Source: Brevipalpus yothersi
Lineage: Eukaryota; Arthropoda; Arachnida; Trombidiformes; Tenuipalpidae
NCBI GenBank assembly: GCA_003956705.1
Contig: QZCP01000601.1
Coordinates: 12,395-76,394, forward strand
Reading direction: 5' to 3'
DNA: 64,000 bases
Shown here: positions 59,515 to 64,000 of the stretch, in pieces
Position numbering within the stretch: position 1 is the first letter of the stretch
Layout: every line of letters begins with the position of its first letter
Notes under the pieces: model-generated
Databases searched by the model: none
What the model was told of the DNA's origin: nothing
What the model saw: only the letters and a program-made list of their open reading frames with translations
Position numbers and translations under genes: made by a program

Positions 59515-61011
59515 GTCCCACGCAGTAAAACAAATAGTTGGATAGAAAGCAAATTTTCAAGGGCAGGATAGCTTCACTCATAGGGCTAAATTACTTTCAT
59601 TCTCTTATAACTTTTTCTTGGGCAAGTATTCTTTCAAGCTAAATGGATTTGAAAAATCTATCTCTTGATTCAATGGAATTCTTCCAGATATAACTGTTGA
59701 GAATATTGAATTTTCATAGCATGAATCAGGTCGAATGTTGTAGTTTTATGCTCAAAAGATGATCGTATGTCTAGTTGTATCAGGAAATCAAATCGGATTT
59801 TGTTAGCTGTCAGATTTCAAACCTTGACATCCCTTTGAAATCTCAAGTTGTGATGCCTCAAAATTTTGAGGAATTTGATACAAAACTTTTTGAGATCAAA
59901 ATATTCACGAAATACAATGGAAATATCATGCAATCGAATAACTTGCCTGTCAAAATCATACACGGCAAACACCAGAGTTTTTGATGTGATCTCTGAATAT
60001 GAGGCCTGTCAAGAAGAAAATTTCAAAGATTACCCATGTATCTGTACATATGATTATACACACTCTCATAACAGTGTTTGATATCAATATCATCCTGAGA
60101 GTTTTATTCTCTCGAAAACTGGAATGAATTTAACATTACCTTGAAGTTGAATGTTTCATTGAACACTGGATTCAGTGTTTTCCGATGAACTTTTGTTTCA
60201 AACTTCTTCTTCTTGTCTGGTAAAAGATACACCTAGAGGAAAAAAAATTGGAGATGATCCTTCTAATTGTAATAATTGTAATAGAATATTTTAGGATTAA
60301 ATTCTCACTTACTTTCACATAAGGGTCACTTGTGCCACTCATATCCAAACCCGGCAATTCCTCGGCTTGAATCACACCAACAGAAAGCTGAAAAGGAGGA
60401 ATTTTTACCTTCAAGTTGATTATTTCTAATTTACTTTGTCCCAAGAACTTTAAATAACGGTTTTGAAACATTTTCAGATCCTGAAAAGTGTATGATTCAA
60501 TTCCTATGCGTATTATACCGTTTTTTGTGAGCAATCACTGTTATTCAACATTAAATTACTCAAAACTCTTAGTTTTCTGACAATACTCCTGAATTTACAA
60601 TTTGTAATAATCTCAGAACAAACTTTCCGGTTAAATAGCTGAACTTTTGTATCAAGATTTCCCAAAGCGGACCATATCAGCATTTATTGATCAGAGAACT
60701 ATCTGAATCAGAGAGCTCAAGTTCAATGAAATAGATCTTATTGATCAAGAAAAATGCAAGTTTGATATTTATAAATATTTATAGCTGGCAGAATTCATCC
60801 TAGATCATAGATCATCCATACTTAATGAAACCGTTTCAGTTCATTTAAAGGATATAAGAGCCATTATACGAACTCTACTTACATTGCTTTGATTGAAATC
60901 ATAGTCAATCTTGAACTGAAGACGCCCAAGTTTGGTCTCATTTTTGGGTGACTCTTTATCCACAGCTTGTTCTTCCATATTTGCTGTCAATTCTTCTTGA
61001 TCTGGTTGCAC
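52468..61011 (-). CDS. Syt1: Synaptotagmin 1, C-terminal half (linker end, C2A, C2B)
   Basis: Ca2+ sensor of synaptic vesicles that triggers SNARE-mediated release. Eight exons: 61011-60883, 60387-60313, 60232-60140, 60005-59947, 54884-54770, 53321-53180, 52850-52684, 52599-52468; 912 nt, 303 residues and a stop. The linker VQPDQEELTANMEE matches the fly protein. In C2A all five Ca2+-binding aspartates are present (LDMSGTSD and YDFDRFSKHD). C2B has MDVGGLSD, the polybasic KRIKKKK, DYDRIGTSE (Glu at the fifth site, as in fly) and the C-terminal helix LRHWMDMLASPRRPIAQWH. The vesicle-luminal, transmembrane and palmitoylated parts lie upstream and were not found to position 64000. Intron 4 uses a GC donor. 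Confidence 0.95.
52684..52850 (-). CDS. Syt1: Syt1 exon g: C2B polybasic region and loop 3
   Basis: Codes for KRIKKKKTSIKKCTLNPYYN, ESFTFEVPFEQIQKV and VVDYDRIGTSEPIGK. Donor AAG|GTAAGA in phase 0. Confidence 0.96.
53180..53321 (-). CDS. Syt1: Syt1 exon f: C2B first half
   Basis: Starts [20 protein letters not shown] and ends DPYVKIALMMN, with the first two C2B Ca2+ aspartates in KKMDVGGLSD. Phase-1 donor G|GTAAGA. Confidence 0.95.
53322..54769 (-). other. Syt1 intron between C2A and C2B
   Basis: 1.4-kb AT-rich intron. I see no other gene or notable repeat. Confidence 0.75.
54770..54884 (-). CDS. Syt1: Syt1 exon e: end of C2A
   Basis: Starts with one base completing Arg, then FSKHDQIGEVRIPMNTIDLA and QTIEEWRDLTSVEGEQGQ. 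Holds the fifth C2A aspartate. Donor CAG|GTAAGT. Confidence 0.95.
54885..59946 (-). other. Syt1 GC-AG intron (5.1 kb)
   Basis: Starts GCAAGT and ends CCATAG. It contains one long CT repeat (59463-59512) and several stop-free plus-strand stretches that resemble decayed coding DNA (see findings). No supported gene. Confidence 0.7.
59463..59512. repeat. CT microsatellite
   Basis: CT run of about 25 units in the Syt1 GC-AG intron. It is the only long GA/CT tract right of 38 kb. Confidence 0.94.
59947..60005 (-). CDS. Syt1: Syt1 exon d: C2A Ca2+ loop 3, GC-type donor
   Basis: 59 nt coding for ASYSEITSKTLVFAVYDFDR, the last residue completed by the next exon. It is the same length as the human equivalent and holds two Ca2+ aspartates. 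Acceptor CTTGACAG. The donor is AG|GCAAGT, the typical GC-AG form; no GT donor gives the required phase 2. Confidence 0.9.
60140..60232 (-). CDS. Syt1: Syt1 exon c: C2A polybasic strand
   Basis: 31 codons, VYLLPDKKKKFETKVHRKTL then NPVFNETFNFK, nearly identical to fly and human synaptotagmin 1. Donor GTAATG. Confidence 0.95.
60313..60387 (-). CDS. Syt1: Syt1 exon b: C2A Ca2+ loop 1
   Basis: 25 codons, LSVGVIQAEELPGLDMSGTS then DPYVK, holding the first two Ca2+ aspartates. Donor GTAAGT. Confidence 0.95.
60388..60882 (-). other. Syt1 intron within C2A
   Basis: 495-bp GT-AG intron, AT-rich, with nothing else seen. Confidence 0.75.
60883..61011 (-). CDS. Syt1: Syt1 exon a: linker and first C2A strand
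   Basis: 43 codons from VQPDQEEL to LGRLQFKIDYDFNQSN. Acceptor TTTATAG, donor AAT|GTAAGT, both in phase 0. A further exon must exist upstream. Confidence 0.93.
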
Positions 61012-64000
61012 CTATAAAACAAAATGAGTTTTCCAATCAATAATAGAATTTTTCACATTTTTCACACTCATTGAATGCTTGTTTTGAAAAATTTTGTTCC
61101 TAAGTTTAGAAATTCTTTGAGAAATTCTAGTTTAAGCCGTGGAGATACTCAATATAGATGTTAATTAGTCATAATATCATTTCAAATCGATCAATTTGCT
61201 TGACTAGTCGGCTAAACTCTTCATAAACCTGGATAAAATCCGTTTAACGCTGTTAAAAGTATTCTGAATATCATTGTGTGAGTCATACTGCCTCAATCGA
61301 ATCAGACCAAAGTGTAGGGAGTAACTTGAGTAGAAAAGAAAATCATAAAGGTGCCAGAAAAAACGATCCTCTACAAAACAAATCTCAGAATTTCCTGCCT
61401 TCAATAGCCTAGATTCGGTGTTTTCCAAAAAACCAGGATCATTAATGATTTTGACAATGATATCCTTCTTTTATAAGATTTTCTGAATGAAATGTGTCAA
61501 GAAGTTCGATTTCATAGCTCATGAAGCTTAAATTCTGTTCTATTGAGCGATACTTCGATGTTACGATAGTTTAATGGAAAAGATCTCAGGTAACAGTCCA
61601 CAGATCCCATCATTTAAAAATTATGATCGACAGAGTTTTCACAGCTAAACTCTAGCTTCTCTAACTCTTAAGTGAGTTCTAATTAGGTAAGCTCAAAATT
61701 ATATCAATCTCCGATCACATTATGTTTTGGATCCAATTTGCGAAAACTTGGGGGCGTTGAAATGAGAAATTTTATTGCCATCCTCATAGATTATGATTGA
61801 ACAATAATTTCTTCATCCACCAAGAATGTAGGTTGAAATTGAACGACCTTTGCCATTTGGTCCATCTTTTTTTCGAAGCTCATCCTTCATACTCACTAAC
61901 CACACAGTTGATGAATATCGAAGGATGCTCGCCTCTGATACATACTCAGTTCTCTTCATGGTCTATGTGTGGGTGAAATTTCGCCATCTAATTTAGAATT
62001 TAGTAGAGTACTGCTGAAACTCATGGGAAATATTGACAATGACAATGAAAGCGTAGGATTGTGAATACACACAAACTTAGTAGCTTATGGACTTTGAGCA
62101 TATGAATTTCGAATTGGGTTGACACACAGTTTTCATTTTTTCTTTTCAACTGCATCATCTGAAGCATCTCTCGAGATTTTTCTTTAGGCGCAAACTAACT
62201 ATGATGTGATATTCACTTTAGTAGCCGCATTTTTCGAATGTGTAAGTCAAACAAGCTATCTCGCATACAAATTCTTTTTCTTTCACTCTAATAATTTATA
62301 TCATCAATGCTTTCATAAGTTCGAGGAATCTTCAAAAAGATAAGTTCGCGATATGCATGAAATGGACAGTTTGAGTTACTGATTTCATTGAATGATGAGT
62401 CTTCAATTTCCACAGAATATTCAAAATTCATTGATGAAAAACTTGAAAAAATGATAATCGTCTAGTTTTCTGGATGGTTTACCCCAGCTTCTAATATCGA
62501 TCCAGTCAATACAATACCTAGCTCAACAAACTTTCTCCGGAAGTGAAAATTCGAAGAGATCTGATAGTTCTAGAACATGCTCTTCCTCAAGTCCTGAAGC
62601 TACCACAATCTAGAACACTGCTTTATTACGCTGTTTACTCGCCTTATCTCATGAATATTATGACTACTGCTAAGGAATATTGGAATTCTACTGAATTTGA
62701 TTCTATCTCAAAGAATCGTATGACTGCTATCTACACTCTGGAATTCACGATCAGGAGAAGCACATGATATGAAATAATTTCATTTATGTTTATTTAAAGT
62801 TTGGAATGATGCAATACTTCATGATTGTGTGATTTGTATTAGATCCAAGAAAAAATTCTCTAAGAGCCAAATGGTTAATGAAACTTGGGTGATTGATGAA
62901 AAAAATAGCTGTGACCAAAGAGCTCAGTAGTGAGTTCCATAAAAATTTTTTCTCCATTCTTCATGGATGAGCTTCTTATGCCTTAAATGGACAATCCATA
63001 GAGTCTATTCAACAGGTATTCCATCACACACATGCTCCTTATGTGTCCAGACCTTTTCGGTTATAACATTTACAATGCCTCTGGAGAGAGGAGCATTCAC
63101 TTTTGTTCCAAAAGAATTATATTCTCTCTGATAATATTGACACTGAATAGATTTATGCTGAAAGTTACTGGTGGGTTAAGAATATTAGGGCAAGCGTGAG
63201 TTCGTGAAGAGGGTTGTATAATTGGTTTTCAGTTGATGATTTTGTAAAGCATTTCTGGATAATTGTGGGAAAACATGACAATATATTCCCATCTGATGTT
63301 CTGAGCATGCAATCATGCTAATGAATGAGCATCACAATCAATGAGTTTCTTCTCGGCTGTTTTCAACTGATAATATCTCTCTATCTCGCACACACTTTTC
63401 CCTACAACAATAGTCTTTCCTGAAGAAAAATCCTCCAGTATCAAGGATTTCACTAAACTGAGTATTCCAACTGTTGCTCCTACACCAAAGTTATTCGAGA
63501 AAAGATTCATGAGTATTCAAACAGAATGTCGAAAGTCGTCGCCCACCGTTATTCCTATTACTATCTTCTCTACTTTTGCTCTCTATACGCTCATGAATGT
63601 TCAGAATACTGAGCATATATTAGGAATTTCGCTTCAAATTCATGCTCATGTTCGTGATTTTTACCACTGTTTCTCTCTCATTTCTTCTCTCTAGTAAAGG
63701 ATAGTTATGAGTATCTTGGAATCTATATGGATTACATCCATTTTGATTATTTATTCACAAACAATTCACATAGGGGACTTGAGTTCTAGAGCACAGTTAC
63801 GTTTGATCTTCAATGTTCAATGATCGTGAAAGATCGGGAGAGAAGCTTTTGAAATTCAAAGTTATGATGTTTAGCGAGGATCAATCTCTTTTTCCTTCTG
63901 CCTGTTTTCGACAAGCAAGCTCATCAATCCTTAATATCTTAATGCAGTATGAAATTTGAATCGATTCATACTAGACAGCTAAGGTAACATTAGCCCATGT
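61012..64000. other. Probable Syt1 upstream intron or flank, no supported gene
   Basis: About 3 kb without a recognisable exon. The missing synaptotagmin N-terminal exons must lie here unrecognised or beyond the window. Short open stretches exist on both strands but match nothing I know. Confidence 0.5.

Overview
The window looks like nuclear DNA from an arthropod. It is AT-rich, has spliced genes with GT-AG introns, and is packed with GA/CT microsatellites. The proteins I recognise match Drosophila family members most closely. A fast-evolving lineage such as a mite is possible, but the sequence does not prove it. All supported genes lie on the minus strand, so transcription runs from right to left.

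Layout from right to left. (1) 61011-52468: the C-terminal half of synaptotagmin 1 in eight exons (end of linker, C2A, C2B, stop); the N-terminus lies to the right and was not found. (2) 50499-45339: a complete Rho-associated kinase (ROCK/Rok) gene with fourteen exons and mostly 60-100 bp introns, predicted at 1183 residues. (3) 44375-43325: a small two-exon gene for a secreted, Ser/Thr-rich, repeat-containing protein that I do not recognise. (4) 42764 to beyond the left edge: an ether-a-go-go (Eag, KCNH1/5-type) voltage-gated K+ channel gene spread over more than 42 kb in at least ten exons, with introns up to 13 kb that carry most of the microsatellites.

The clearest unusual feature is inside ROCK. 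A three-exon block coding for 206 residues of coiled coil and the first half of the Rho-binding segment is present twice in tandem, with matching exon sizes and matching intron lengths. The rest of the coil is much shorter than in known ROCKs. Other points of note are a GC-AG intron in synaptotagmin C2A, an eag splice acceptor whose pyrimidine tract is itself a CT microsatellite, and an assembly gap flanked by an identical 50-bp duplication.

Eag and synaptotagmin act in neurons (membrane repolarisation and Ca2+-triggered vesicle release), and ROCK controls actomyosin. Their adjacency shows no obvious shared pathway. Exon boundaries were worked out by hand from reading-frame continuity, splice consensus and family knowledge. 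Coding exons sum to intact frames for ROCK (3552 nt), the secreted protein (987 nt) and the visible part of synaptotagmin (912 nt including stop).
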